Shown here: piece by piece, positions 1 to 11,500 of the stretch
How positions within the stretch are numbered: the first letter of the stretch is position 1
How the letters are laid out: every line of letters starts with the position of its first letter
NCBI RefSeq assembly: GCF_030283205.1
Contig: NZ_JASNWF010000024.1
Location: 89,784 to 153,783 of the forward strand
Reading direction: 5' to 3'
Length of the DNA stretch: 64,000 nt
From: Actinomadura opuntiae
GTDB taxonomy: Bacteria; Actinomycetota; Actinomycetes; Streptosporangiales; Streptosporangiaceae
Program-made: the position numbers and the translations under genes
Notes under the pieces: model-generated
The model's input: the letters and a program-made list of their open reading frames with translations, nothing else
Told to the model about the DNA's origin: nothing
Databases searched by the model: none

Positions 1-49
1 TGTCGACGACCGACCGGGACTCGGGCGCGGGCGCGTACTCGAACACCAT
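1..49 (-). CDS. Aldehyde dehydrogenase family protein, N-terminus only (runs off the window)
   Basis: An ATG at 49 begins a minus-strand frame that reads MVFEYAPAPESRSVVD before the window ends. It starts 2 nt after the deoC stop codon, so the two genes are almost certainly co-transcribed and translationally linked. In actinobacteria deoC is commonly followed by an aldehyde dehydrogenase whose N-terminus has this FEYAPAPESR-type sequence. Such an enzyme would oxidise the acetaldehyde or other aldehyde released by DeoC. Only 16 residues are visible, so the family rests on this short match and on context. Confidence 0.6.
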   Translation of the reverse strand, partial: MVFEYAPAPESRSVVD

Positions 50-51
50 GA

Positions 52-981
52 TCAGTCCAGGGTGAAGTAGTCGGGACCGGAGTACACCCCGGTGGACAGC
101 TTGCGGCGCTGCATCAGCAGGTCGTTCAGCACCGACGACGCGCCGAGCCGGAACCATTGCGGGGACAGCCAGTCCGGGCCGGCGGTCTCGTTCACCAGCA
201 CCAGGTACTTGATCGCGTCCTTGGTGGTGCGGATCCCGCCCGCCGGCTTCACCCCGACCTGGCGTCCGGTCGCGGCCCGGTAGTCGCGGACGGCCTCCAG
301 CATCACCAGCGTCACCGGCAGCGTCGCCGCCGGCGACACCTTGCCGGTGGAGGTCTTGATGAAGTCGGCGCCCGCCCGCATCGCCAGCCACGACGCGCGC
401 CGCACGTTGTCGAGCGTCGCGAGCTCGCCCGTCTCCAGGATCACCTTCAGGTGCGCGCCGCCGCACGCCTGCTTGACCGCGGTGATCTCCTCGAACACCT
501 TCAGCACGTCGCCGGACAGGAACGCGCCCCGGTCGATCACCATGTCGATCTCGGACGCGCCCGCCGCGACCGCCGCCCGCGTGTCGGCGAGCTTGGCCTC
601 CAGCGGCGCCCGCCCCGACGGGAACGCCGTCGCCACCGACGCGACGCCGATCCCGGACCCGTCCAGCGCCGCGACGGCCGTCTCCACCATGTCGGGGTAG
701 ACGCACACCGCCGCGACCTTCGGCACCGTCGCGTCCGACGGGTCGGGCCGGACGGCCTTCGCGCACAGCGCCCGCACCTTCCCGGCGGTGTCGGCGCCCT
801 CCAGGGTGGTCAGGTCCACCATCGCGATGGCCAGGTCGATGGCCTCGGCCTTGGCGGACGTCTTGATCGACCGCGTGGCGAGCCGGGCGGCGCGCTCCTG
901 CGCGCCGACCTGGTCGACGCCCGGCAGCCCGTCCAGGAACGCGCGCAGCTCGGCGGCGCCGAGCAGAGTCTCCGTTGACAC
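52..981 (-). CDS. deoC: Deoxyribose-phosphate aldolase
   Basis: Class I aldolase of 309 residues that splits 2-deoxyribose-5-phosphate into glyceraldehyde-3-phosphate and acetaldehyde during deoxynucleoside catabolism in the cytoplasm. The family motifs are in order: the acidic segment SEIDMVID near 143-150, the Schiff-base lysine K209 in DFIKTSTGK, and the second active-site lysine K245 in VKPAGGIRT. The frame stays open to 1284, but the upstream part lies antisense to the WD40 coding region and is compositionally unlike DeoC. The GTG at 981 (VSTETLLG) is therefore preferred and gives the normal actinobacterial length. It lies 52 bp downstream of the kinase stop on the same strand and 2 nt before the aldehyde dehydrogenase. 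Confidence 0.95.
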   Translation of the reverse strand: MSTETLLGAAELRAFLDGLPGVDQVGAQERAARLATRSIKTSAKAEAIDLAIAMVDLTTLEGADTAGKVRALCAKAVRPDPSDATVPKVAAVCVYPDMVETAVAALDGSGIGVASVATAFPSGRAPLEAKLADTRAAVAAGASEIDMVIDRGAFLSGDVLKVFEEITAVKQACGGAHLKVILETGELATLDNVRRASWLAMRAGADFIKTSTGKVSPAATLPVTLVMLEAVRDYRAATGRQVGVKPAGGIRTTKDAIKYLVLVNETAGPDWLSPQWFRLGASSVLNDLLMQRRKLSTGVYSGPDYFTLD

Positions 982-1033
982 GCCCCCAGCATCGCCGAAG
1001 ACCCGCACCGGCACAAACGGCCCATCCGCCGGG

Positions 1034-2953
<1,920 letters not shown>

Positions 2954-3008
2954 GACTTTTCCCGCGTCCCGTGTCACAGGGGCACATAACCATGTCGACA
3001 CGGGGTCC

Positions 3009-3057
3009 AAAAGCCCGAGGGGGCATTGTCAGAAGATCGATCTGTCAGCAGATCGAT
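3009..3057 (-). terminator. Hairpins at the end of the chorismate mutase gene
   Basis: On the minus strand a 9-bp perfect stem (3036-3044 with 3049-3057, 4-nt loop) straddles the chorismate mutase stop codon. It is followed by a short GCCC/GGGC hairpin (3013-3024) ending in TTTT, a rho-independent-like signal. It separates the gene from the kinase that starts at 2953. Confidence 0.5.
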
Positions 3058-3608
3058 GGAACCGCCCGGACCAGGCCGACGCGGTGCAGGACGTCGGGGT
3101 GCCGGGCGGCCTCGACCCGTCCGACCGCCTTCACCAGTTCCGTGCGGCAGGACGGGTCGTGCCGGACGCCCTGCGTGTCCTTGATGTCGGCCAGCAGCTC
3201 GTCGGTGATCCGGTCGAGCAGCGGCCGGACCTCCTTCTCCAGGTCGGGCCGGTGCGCCGGGACCTCGCCGGGGCGGACCGTCCAGCGCGCGAACAGGCCG
3301 CGCTGGACGAGCTTGCCCGCCTCGATCTGGTCGCGGAAGATCCTCTTGGCCGTCTCGGGGTCGATGCCCATCCGCACCGAGCGCTCGGCGACCGAGTCCA
3401 GGATCTGCTGCTCGCGCGCCTTGTCCTCGATGGGCTTGCCCGTCCCCCACTTGGCGGCGGCGACCATGTCCGCGACGTCGAGCCGCCGTGCCGCCAGGTC
3501 GACCAGCGGCGCCAGCCCCTCCGCCGCGTGCGCCGGAACGGCGAGCCCGCCGAGAACCGCGATGACCGCGCCGATGGCGGCGCCCCTGAACGTCCTCACG
3601 CGCCCCAC
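3045..3608 (-). CDS. Secreted chorismate mutase, AroQ-gamma type
   Basis: A 187-residue protein with a clear signal peptide (arginines in the first 8 residues, hydrophobic stretch 10-24, AHA/AEG cleavage near 28-29). The mature all-helical domain contains the AroQ signature: arginines in the LAARRLDVADMVAAAKW helix, then the conserved K, IED and Q of GKPIEDKAREQQIL. This resembles the exported mycobacterial enzyme Rv1885c. It converts chorismate to prephenate, here outside the cytoplasmic membrane; the purpose of exported mutases is not settled. The start is a GTG 1 nt after the stop of the upstream monooxygenase gene, so the two are co-transcribed; a second GTG at 3599, preceded by GGGG, is an equally good start and keeps the signal peptide. 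Confidence 0.85.
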   Translation of the reverse strand: MGRVRTFRGAAIGAVIAVLGGLAVPAHAAEGLAPLVDLAARRLDVADMVAAAKWGTGKPIEDKAREQQILDSVAERSVRMGIDPETAKRIFRDQIEAGKLVQRGLFARWTVRPGEVPAHRPDLEKEVRPLLDRITDELLADIKDTQGVRHDPSCRTELVKAVGRVEAARHPDVLHRVGLVRAVPSIC

Positions 3609-3609
3609 G

Positions 3610-4737
3610 TTAGGGGAGGCGGTTGCTCGTGGCGCGCAGGATCGCGACGATGGCGGCCGTCGCCGACGCGCCGGGGGCGGCGGCCATGAGGCGCAGGACG
3701 GGCTCGGACTGCACCAGGCTGAGCGGCTCCTTGACGAAGCGGCCGTTGGTGGCGAGCGCCGCGGCGAGCCGGGCCTGCCGGAGGCGGAGCGGGCCGTAGC
3801 GCTTCAGCTGGTCTTCCCCCTGGCCGAGCAGGCGCAGCAGGGTGGAGACGTCTTCTAGCGCCTGGTTCGTTCCCTGCGCGAAGAACGGGGGCATGACGTG
3901 CATGGCGTCGCCGACCAGCAGGCACCGTCCCCGGCCCCAGCGGCGCGGGATCGCGTGCCGGTGGTTCGGGAAGACCTCCACGTCGTCGTCGGTCAGTTCG
4001 GCCAGGAGGTCGTGGGCGGGCCAGGCCCAGCCGCCGAAGCGCCGCCGGAGGAACTCCAGCGGGCGACCGGCCGGGCCGTCCGGCGGCCACGGGACGTCGA
4101 AGAAGAACCACACGCGCCCGTCGCCCGCCGGTCCGAACCCCGCGTCGCCCTCGCGTCCGAGGAGCATCAGCGAGCGCCCGTCGAGATCGATCTTCGACGG
4201 GACGAGCCCCTGCACGGTCGCCACTCCGGTCGGCTTCGGGACGTTGGCGCCGAACGCCGCCGCGCGCACACGGGACCACGCGCCGTCCGCGCCGATCAGG
4301 AGGTCGGCGCCATGGACGGTCCCCGACTCGGTCTCGACGCGCACGGCCCGGCCGCGCTGGACGTACCGCGCGAACCGCTCCCCGAACCGCACCGTCCCCT
4401 CCGGCAGCCCTTCGTAGAGCCGGACGAGCAGCTCCATCCTCGCCACGCACAGGGGAGGCGCGCCCAGCCGGGCCTCCAGCTCGCGCGCCGGAATGGTCAG
4501 GATCGGCCTGCCCCGCGCGCTCAGCAGCCCGACCGCGGACGGGTGCGCGCCGAGCCCGGCCAGGTCGACGCCGAGGTCGCGCAGCACGGTCACGCCGTTC
4601 GGCCACAGCGTGATCGCCCCGCCCTCGGTGCGCAGCCGCTCCGCGCGCTCCAGCACCGTCACCCGATGCCCGGCCGCCTGGAGCCCCAGCGCCGCCGCGA
4701 GCCCGCCGATCCCGGCGCCCACGATGAGAATGCGCAT
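3610..4737 (-). CDS. FAD-dependent monooxygenase (PHBH family)
   Basis: A 375-residue class A flavoprotein hydroxylase. The N-terminal Rossmann motif GAGIGG is at 7-12, the DG motif GADGAWSR at 149-156, and the GD motif LVGDAMHVMPPFFAQGTNQALED begins at 274 and binds the FAD ribityl chain. Enzymes of this family hydroxylate aromatic or polyketide-like substrates with NAD(P)H and O2; the substrate here cannot be read from sequence. The ATG at 4737 is chosen because AGGGG sits 5 nt upstream and the protein starts directly with the dinucleotide fold (MRILIVGAG); a TTG five codons earlier is the alternative. The gene runs straight into the chorismate mutase gene and is preceded by an AT-rich dyad that may be its operator. 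Confidence 0.88.
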   Translation of the reverse strand: MRILIVGAGIGGLAAALGLQAAGHRVTVLERAERLRTEGGAITLWPNGVTVLRDLGVDLAGLGAHPSAVGLLSARGRPILTIPARELEARLGAPPLCVARMELLVRLYEGLPEGTVRFGERFARYVQRGRAVRVETESGTVHGADLLIGADGAWSRVRAAAFGANVPKPTGVATVQGLVPSKIDLDGRSLMLLGREGDAGFGPAGDGRVWFFFDVPWPPDGPAGRPLEFLRRRFGGWAWPAHDLLAELTDDDVEVFPNHRHAIPRRWGRGRCLLVGDAMHVMPPFFAQGTNQALEDVSTLLRLLGQGEDQLKRYGPLRLRQARLAAALATNGRFVKEPLSLVQSEPVLRLMAAAPGASATAAIVAILRATSNRLP

Positions 4738-4761
4738 CCCCGCCCCTAACAACGACAGGCT

Positions 4762-4780
4762 GTAGTACTACTACTTGTAG
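4762..4780. promoter_or_regulatory. Candidate operator: two overlapping GTAG/CTAC dyads
   Basis: A perfect 10-bp palindrome (GTAGTACTAC, 4762-4771) is joined end to end to a second dyad (CTACTTGTAG, 4771-4780). It lies 25-43 nt upstream of the monooxygenase start in an AT-rich patch. A TATGCT that could serve as a -10 box reads on the minus strand just upstream of it. Regulator unknown. Confidence 0.35.
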
Positions 4781-4877
4781 AGCATACGCCCGCCGCCCAC
4801 AACACCCCGGGCGAAAGTTCCGAGATTCATCCGAACCCTCCCCGAACCCGGACGGCACATCCCGCATCACACGTACT

Positions 4878-4910
4878 GGTGGCCGTGGTGATCGGGGGAC
4901 CACGGCCACC
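4878..4910 (-). terminator. Perfect 12-bp hairpin after the luciferase-like oxidoreductase gene
   Basis: GGTGGCCGTGGT (4878-4889) pairs perfectly with 4899-4910 around a 9-nt loop. It lies 15 nt past the stop at 4925 on the minus strand. There is no U-tract, typical of actinobacterial terminators. Confidence 0.7.
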
Positions 4911-4924
4911 CCTGAACTCCGGGC

Positions 4925-6649
4925 TCAGTACGGGGAAGGGCCGCCGAACATCTCGCTGAGGCGCGGCGCCAGTTCGTAGTTCCCCTCGATCCGCAGCCGG
5001 CCGTCCATGAGCATCGACGCCGGATTGGCGTCCCCGGCGAGGATGCGCAGGAAGTCGGCCGTTCGCAGGACGAGCGCGACGTCCGGCCTGGTGGACGCGT
5101 GCGCGCGGGCGCGGGCCCGTCCGTCCGCGATCCGGATCGTCCAGGCCGTCGCGGTCCCGCGCCCGGGCGTCAGGCGGAACTCGATCTCGCCCTCGAACCC
5201 GGCCGCCGCTGACGGATCGAAAGCGCGGGCCATCCCCGCGAAGAACACCCGCTGCGCGCCCGGCCCGAACCGCCGCTCGATCTGCTCGTCGGTCCGGCCG
5301 TGCACCAGCTTGTAGAAGCCCTGCGCGGCCCGCCGCCGGGCCGTCGCGCGGATCTCCTCCCGCGCCGGGCGGCGGGGCCGGGACGAGCGCTGCGCCCGGG
5401 CCACCTCCGCGTCCTCGTCGATCCGGTAACCGGACGGCAGTTCCCGGGCCGGCTTCCGCCGCGCCAGGGCCGCTTCGATCGCGGGCGCGAGACGTTCCGC
5501 CTTGGCCGCCTCCCGCTCCTCCCGCCCCTCGACGAAATGCGGCAGCACCGACGCGCCGAACAGCTCCAGGCTCTCGCAGATGTGCTCGTGCTCGTTCCGG
5601 CCGGACTGGAGCACGAACGAGATCTGGTCGACGCCCGCCGCCTCGTACCGCCGGATCAGTTCGATGACCTGCTCGGGAGTACCGACCGCACCGCGCAGCG
5701 AACCGACGTTCACGTTCAGCGGCCCGGCACCGGCGATGATCTGCTCCCGGTCCAGCCCCCGGGACGCCCGGCGCTCCTGGAACTCCGCCCACACATCGGT
5801 GCGGCCCGGATCGTGCGGCGTCGTCCCGTAGTAATGGGCCAGCGCGAACGCGAAGAAGTGCGCCCCGTCGATACCGCGCTCGATCGCGGTGGCCTCGTCC
5901 TCGTGCAGCATCATGGGAAGCACCACGGTCACGTTCGGGTTCACCGCGAACCCCGCCGGGACGCATTCCTCCGAGGTCAGGATGCGGTAGTACTCGTCCA
6001 CCCACTTCTGCGCGTCCTCGGGCTCGACGAACGAGAACGACAGCGCCCCGATCCCGTTCCGGGCCGCGAACTGGATCGTCTCCCGCCGCGAGCACGCCAC
6101 CCACAGCGGCGGATGCGGCTTCTGCACCGGCTTCGGGACGACGTTGCGCGGCGGCATCCGCAGGTACGGCGACCGCCACCCGGCGAACGGCTCCTCGACG
6201 AACATCCGGGTGATCGCGTCGATCGCGTCCTGCCACTGCGCCCGCTTGTCCGTCCGCCGCACCCCGAACCCGCCCAGCTCGGCGCTGGAGCTCGACTCGC
6301 CCGTCCCGAACTCCACCCGGCCGTTCGACACCAGGTCGAGCGCCGCGATCCGCTCGGCGATCCGCGCGGGATGGTTGACGGCGGGCGGCAGCTGGACGAT
6401 CCCGTGCCCGAGCCGCACCCGCCGCGTCCGCTGCGACGCCGCCGCCAGGAACACCTCCGGCGCGGGCGAATGGCTGTACTCCTCCAGGAAGTGGTGCTCG
6501 ACCTCCCAGATGACGTCGAACCCCACCCGGTCGGCGATCTCCACCTGGTCCAGCGCGTCCTGATAGAGCCGCAGCTCCCGCCCGTCCTCCCACGGCCGGG
6601 GCAACTGGTGCTCATAGAAGAGCGAGAAACGGATCTCCCCCACCTCCAC
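4925..6649 (-). CDS. Luciferase-like (LLM) flavin-dependent oxidoreductase fused to a C-terminal SCP2-like domain
   Basis: About 574 residues. The first ~390 residues are a bacterial-luciferase-type TIM barrel: the start FSLFYEHQLPRPW, then EVEHHF, the GHGIVQLPPAVNHPARIAER block and RVEFGTGESSS, all typical of LLM-class enzymes using reduced flavin. After a charged linker, residues about 470-570 resemble an SCP2 sterol-carrier fold (FYKLVHGRTDEQIE, EIEFRLTPG, DVALVLRTADFLRILAG), which could present a lipophilic substrate. Family members act on sterols, alkanes or other hydrophobic compounds, but no substrate can be named. The start is uncertain: GTG codons at 6649 and 6643 fit the family boundary, while the frame stays open to 6724. 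It faces a small membrane protein gene across a short divergent gap. Confidence 0.85.
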   Translation of the reverse strand: MEVGEIRFSLFYEHQLPRPWEDGRELRLYQDALDQVEIADRVGFDVIWEVEHHFLEEYSHSPAPEVFLAAASQRTRRVRLGHGIVQLPPAVNHPARIAERIAALDLVSNGRVEFGTGESSSSAELGGFGVRRTDKRAQWQDAIDAITRMFVEEPFAGWRSPYLRMPPRNVVPKPVQKPHPPLWVACSRRETIQFAARNGIGALSFSFVEPEDAQKWVDEYYRILTSEECVPAGFAVNPNVTVVLPMMLHEDEATAIERGIDGAHFFAFALAHYYGTTPHDPGRTDVWAEFQERRASRGLDREQIIAGAGPLNVNVGSLRGAVGTPEQVIELIRRYEAAGVDQISFVLQSGRNEHEHICESLELFGASVLPHFVEGREEREAAKAERLAPAIEAALARRKPARELPSGYRIDEDAEVARAQRSSRPRRPAREEIRATARRRAAQGFYKLVHGRTDEQIERRFGPGAQRVFFAGMARAFDPSAAAGFEGEIEFRLTPGRGTATAWTIRIADGRARARAHASTRPDVALVLRTADFLRILAGDANPASMLMDGRLRIEGNYELAPRLSEMFGGPSPY

Positions 6650-6779
6650 TCGCGTGACCAGCGAAAACAGGCGCGCAACCCGGCCCTGCCCGGCCAGCAT
6701 CACCCGAATTGGACGCCCCGTCAACGGACGCGCCCGCCCGCGGCCCCCATCCCGCCGGCCCGGCGGCTACCATGCCGCC

Positions 6780-7316
6780 GTGCCCGCCTTCCGCACGCGC
6801 GAGCCCGTCCTGCTGGATCCCCAGGGCCCGGTGATCACGATGATCGCCTGCGTCGTGGGCGGGATCCTGATGCTCGGCGCGGGCGCCGCCGCCGTGTTCT
6901 GCGCGGTCCTTGCCGCCACGGGCATCGGCGGAACTCGCGGCGGCTGGACATGGGCGGCCGCCGGGCTGGCCCTGTTCTCGGCGTTCGTCGCCTCCGTCGG
7001 GCTTTCCACCGTCGTCTCCGCCCGCGCGGAACGGCGCGCCACGATCCGGCTCGCCGCCCACGGCGTCGAGGCGACCGCGCTCGTCCTGGCGGTCTCCTCC
7101 GCCCCGCCGACCAACGACCACCACTTCCAGGTCCGGCTCCTGATGCGGATCAGCGGGCCGGGATTCGCCTCGTTCGAGTCGAGCAACGAGCTCCCGCGCT
7201 ACCGGGTCGGGAGCGTCGCACAGGGCACGGTGCTGCCGGCCCGGGTCGACCCGTCCACCCTCGTGTTCACGCTGGAACGGCCACCCGCCCCGGACGCGGC
7301 CGGCACCGGCTCCTAG
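6780..7316 (+). CDS. Two-TM membrane protein, DUF3592-like
   Basis: A 178-residue protein with two hydrophobic segments (about 17-45 and 55-78) followed by a soluble beta-rich domain. That domain reads VEATALVLAVSSAP, then RYRVGSVAQGTVLPARVDPS, the pattern of DUF3592-type proteins whose soluble part follows a TM pair. The GTG at 6780 (VPAFRTREP) is preferred over frames extending upstream into the divergent gene promoter. Function unknown. It stands alone between the LLM gene and the CoA-transferase gene, 101 bp upstream of the latter, on the same strand. Confidence 0.65.
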   Translation: MPAFRTREPVLLDPQGPVITMIACVVGGILMLGAGAAAVFCAVLAATGIGGTRGGWTWAAAGLALFSAFVASVGLSTVVSARAERRATIRLAAHGVEATALVLAVSSAPPTNDHHFQVRLLMRISGPGFASFESSNELPRYRVGSVAQGTVLPARVDPSTLVFTLERPPAPDAAGTGS

Positions 7317-7417
7317 GCGACGAAGAAGCAAGCGCTCGCTTGACTGGGTGGATGGGGGGCGGCGACCATGGCGGGACGTCCGTCCCGGTCAGGGGCGGGC
7401 CGAGGTGGAGGAGGGGC

Positions 7418-8497
7418 ATGGCGCCGCTGGACGGACTCCGGGTGCTGGACCTGACGATGTGGCGGCCCGGGCCGTACACCACGCAGCTGCTCGCCCAGCT
7501 CGGCGCCGACGTCATCAAGGTGGAACCGCCGGGCGGCGAGCCCATGCGGATGTTCCAGGGGCACTTCGACCTGCTCAACCGGCGCAAGCGGAGCATCGCG
7601 CTGGACCTGAAGTCCGAGGCCGGGCGGGAGCGGTGCCTGGAGCTCGCGGCGGACGCCGAGGTGTTCGTGGAGGGGTTCCGTCCCGGCGTCGCCGACCGGC
7701 TCGGGGTGGGCGACGCCGCCGTGCGCGCGCTCAATCCGCGGCTGGTGTACTGCTCCATCTCCGGTTACGGGGCCGACGGGCCGCTCGCGCAGGTGCCCGG
7801 GCACGACGTCAACTACCGCGCGTACGCGGCGACGCTGCCGCCGGACGCGGTGTCCCCGAGCCTGGACGAGCTGCCCGTCGCCGACATGGCCGCCGCGACG
7901 ATGGCCGCGTTCGCGATCACCGCGGCGTGCCTGAAGGCCCGCGCCACCGGCGTCGGCGACCGGATCGACCTGGGCATGGCGGACGTGCTGGCGCACTGGA
8001 CGAGCACCGTCCCCGAGGCGACCCGGCCGCGGGAGCCCGCGAAGGCTGCGCCGCGACCCGCTGACCCGGCGCCCCACGTCACCGGGCCGGTGCCCGGGTA
8101 CGGGGTGTACGCCACCAAGGACGGGTCGAAGATCACACTCGGGGTCGTGTCGGAGGAGCGGCTCTGGGCGGCGACCTGCCGCGCGCTCGGCCTGGACGAG
8201 GCGGCGGGCGTGCCGTTCGCCGAGCGGCTCGGCCGGGTCGCCGAGCTGGACGCCGAGGTGGCGGCGGCGATCGGCCGGCTGACCAGGGACGAGGCCATGG
8301 AGCGGCTGTCGGCCGCCGGGGCGCCGGTGGCGCCGCTGCTGACCGGCGCCGAGATGCTGGAGCTCGACCACTTCCGGGCGCGCGGCGTGCTGGACGCCGG
8401 CCCGGTGCGCACGACCGTCCATCCGCCGCTGCCCGGAGGCCCGGTCGCCGGCCTCGACGAGCAACACGGACAGGGCTGGCACAGTCTCACCGATTGA
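7418..8497 (+). CDS. Class III CoA-transferase (CaiB/BaiF family)
   Basis: A 359-residue cytoplasmic enzyme that moves CoA between carboxylic acids through an aspartyl-CoA anhydride, or racemises 2-methylacyl-CoA in some members. Visible family marks are LDGLRVLDLT at the N-terminus, GADVIKVEPPGGEPMR at 29-44, NRRKRSIALDLK at 54-65, and the catalytic aspartate D156 in VADMAAAT. The ATG at 7418 has a strong GGAGGAGGGG just upstream. It is a little short compared with the ~390 residues of many relatives. It lies 42 bp upstream of a large LuxR regulator on the same strand, which may sense a related metabolite. The exact acyl substrate is not determinable. Confidence 0.88.
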   Translation: MAPLDGLRVLDLTMWRPGPYTTQLLAQLGADVIKVEPPGGEPMRMFQGHFDLLNRRKRSIALDLKSEAGRERCLELAADAEVFVEGFRPGVADRLGVGDAAVRALNPRLVYCSISGYGADGPLAQVPGHDVNYRAYAATLPPDAVSPSLDELPVADMAAATMAAFAITAACLKARATGVGDRIDLGMADVLAHWTSTVPEATRPREPAKAAPRPADPAPHVTGPVPGYGVYATKDGSKITLGVVSEERLWAATCRALGLDEAAGVPFAERLGRVAELDAEVAAAIGRLTRDEAMERLSAAGAPVAPLLTGAEMLELDHFRARGVLDAGPVRTTVHPPLPGGPVAGLDEQHGQGWHSLTD

Positions 8498-8539
8498 TAT
8501 TCAGGTGGGAATGTCGGATCCGTTTGGCATTCTTGTGAC

Positions 8540-11500
8540 GTGAGCGCGCGTGCGATGAGTCCCGTCCTGGTCGGCAGGTCGGCCGAGCTGGGCGTGCTGG
8601 AGGACGCGCTGGCCGCGGCCCCCGGCGCGGTCCTGGTCGGCGGCGAGGCGGGCCTCGGCAAGACCCGGCTGATCCGCGAGTTCGCGGCGTCGGTCGGCGG
8701 CGCCGGGCGGGCCCGCGTGCTGGTCGGCGGCTGCCTGGAGCTCGGCTCCGACGGCCTGCCGTTCGCGCCGTTCACCACCGTGCTGCGCGGGCTGGTCCGC
8801 GACATCGGCATCGACGGGATCGCGGCGCTCGTCCCGCGCGGCGACACCGGCGGCCTCGCCCGGCTGCTGCCCGAGTTCGGCGAGCCGGAGAGCGACGCCG
8901 CGTCCGGCGAGGAGCGCGCCCGGCTGTTCGAGGTGGTCCTCACCCTGCTGGAGCGGCTCGCCGAGCGCGAGCCGGTCGTCCTGGTCATCGAGGACGCGCA
9001 CTGGGCGGACCGCTCCACCCGCGACCTGCTGTCGTTCCTGGTGCGCAACCAGAGCGCCGCGCCGGTCCTGATCGTGGTGACGTACCGGTCGGACGAGCTG
9101 CACCGCACCCATCCGCTGCGCCCGCTGCTCGGCGGGCTGGAGCGGGTCGACCGGGTCACCCGGCTGGAGATCGCCCGGCTGGCCCGCTCGGAGGTCGCAG
9201 CGCTGGTCACCGCGGTGCTGGGGCAGGCGCCGCCGCCCGGCCTGGTCGACCGGATCGACGCGCGCAGCGAGGGCAACCCGCTGTTCGTCGAGGCGCTGCT
9301 CGACGACGACGGCACGCTGGCGTGCGAGCTGCCCGAGTCGCTGCGCGACCTGCTGCTGGCGGGCGTCCAGCGGCTGCCCGAGGAGACCCAGGACGTGCTG
9401 CGGGACGCCAGCGGCGGCGGCACCCGCATCGAGCACGCCCTGCTGGCCGCCGTGTCGGGGCTGGACGACGCCGCGCTGACCCGGGTGCTGCGGCCGGCCG
9501 TCGCGGCGAACGTCCTGGTCGTGGACGGCGACGGCTACGCGTTCCGGCACGCGCTGATCCGCGAGGCCGTCCACGACGACCTGCTGCCCGGCGAGTACAC
9601 GCGCCTGCACACCCGTTACGCCGAGGCCCTGGAGAACGACCCGGGGCTGGTGCCGTCCGGGCGGCTCTGGGTGGAGCTCAGCCACCACTGGAAGGCCGCC
9701 AACGACGCCACGTGGGCGCTCGTCGCGTCGTGGCGGGCGGCGGCCGACGCGCGCAAGGCGCTCGCCTACGCCGAGTGCCTGACGATGCTGTCGCGGGTGC
9801 TCCACCTGTGGGACCGGGTGCCCGACGCGGCCGAGCGCATCGGCGCCGACCACATCAAGGTGATGGAGGACGCCGCGACCGCCGCCGACCTGGCCGGCGA
9901 GTACGACCGGGGCATCAAGTTCGTCACCGCCGCGCTGAAGGAGATCGAGGACGCCGGCGAGGACGCGAGGGGCACCGAGCGCTGGGCCGCGCTGCTGGAG
10001 CTGCGCGGCCACATGCGCTACGAGATGGCCCGGCCCGGCTTCGTCGACGACCTGCGCGCCGCGGTGAAGGCGCTGCCCGCCGATCCCCCGACGGTCCTGC
10101 GGGCGCGCGCGCTGGCGGCCCTGGCGACCTACGTGCGCTTCACCACCGACATCCCCGAGGCGCGCGCCGCGGCGGCCGAGTCGCTGGCCATCGCGCGCAA
10201 GCTCGCCGATCCCGTCGCCGAGGCGCAGGCGCTCATCACGCTGTTCTGCGCCGACATCGACTACTCCGACTACACCGGGAGCGTCTCGGGCAGCACGCTC
10301 GCCGAGGTGGAACAGACCGCGGCGGCCAGCGGCAACCACCGGGTGCTGCTGCGGTACTACGTCATCAAGTCGCACTTCCTGGAGGGGGCGGGCCGGCACG
10401 AGGAGGCCGCAGCCGTCGCCGCGCAGGGCAAGGAGCTGGCACGCGAGTACGGCGTGGAGCGCACCCAGGGCACGTTCCTGTGCATCAACCAGGCCGAGCC
10501 GCTCGTCTCCCTCGGACGCTGGGACGAGGCCATGGCGGTGATGAACCACGCCATGGAGCAGGAGCCGTCGGTGACGATCCGGACCTCGCTGCTGGTCCTG
10601 TCGGGCGGTATCGCGCTCGCACGCGGCGACATGGCGACCGTCCGCGAGCGGCTCGACGGCGCCCGCGACATCATGCGGCTCAAGATGAAGTGGCTGAAGA
10701 CGCAGGACTACTTCGCCACCCTCTGGCTGGAGGCGCGGGTGGCGCTGGCCCAGGGCCGCCCGCAGGACGTGCTGCCGGCCGTCGAGGGCGTGATCGAGGA
10801 GGCGGGCCTGCCGGACGACGCCCGCTACGCCCTGCCGGTGCTGATCGCGGGCGCCACGGCCTGCGGCGAGTTGGGCCCGTCCGCCGCGCCGATGCTGCGC
10901 CGGATCGAGGAGCGCGCCGCCGGCCTGACGATCAGCGGCCCGCTGCAGCGCGCCCACAAGCTCGAATTCGACGCCGAGGCGGCCCGCGCCCGGGGCGTCC
11001 TCGACCGGGCGGCCTGGGACGAGGTCGCCGCCGCGTGGGAGGCGCTCGGCAACCCGTTCGCCCGCGCGCAGTCCCTCGTCCACGCCGCCGAGGCGGCGCT
11101 GGCCGACGGCGACCACGACGCCGCCTCGGAGCGGTTGCGGATCGCGGCCGGCATAGCCGTTGACCTCGGCGCCGCGCCGCTCGCGGAACGGGTCGCCGAC
11201 CTGCAGCGGCGCACGCGGGCGCCGCGCCGCACCGGCGCGGAGCCGTCCGCCCCGCTCGGCCTGACCCCGCGCGAGTACGAGGTGCTGCGCCTCGTCGCCG
11301 AGGGGCGCAGCAACCGCGACATCGCCGAGGCGCTGTTCATCTCGGTGAAGACGGCCAGCGTGCACGTGTCGAACATCCTGAGCAAGCTCGAGGTCGCCAA
11401 CCGCGGCGAGGCCGCCGCGACCGCGCACCGGCTGGCGCTGTTCGCCGGCTCCGCCGGGCGCTCCACGGCGAACGGGTCGGGCTCTGGCAGGCAGGATTCG

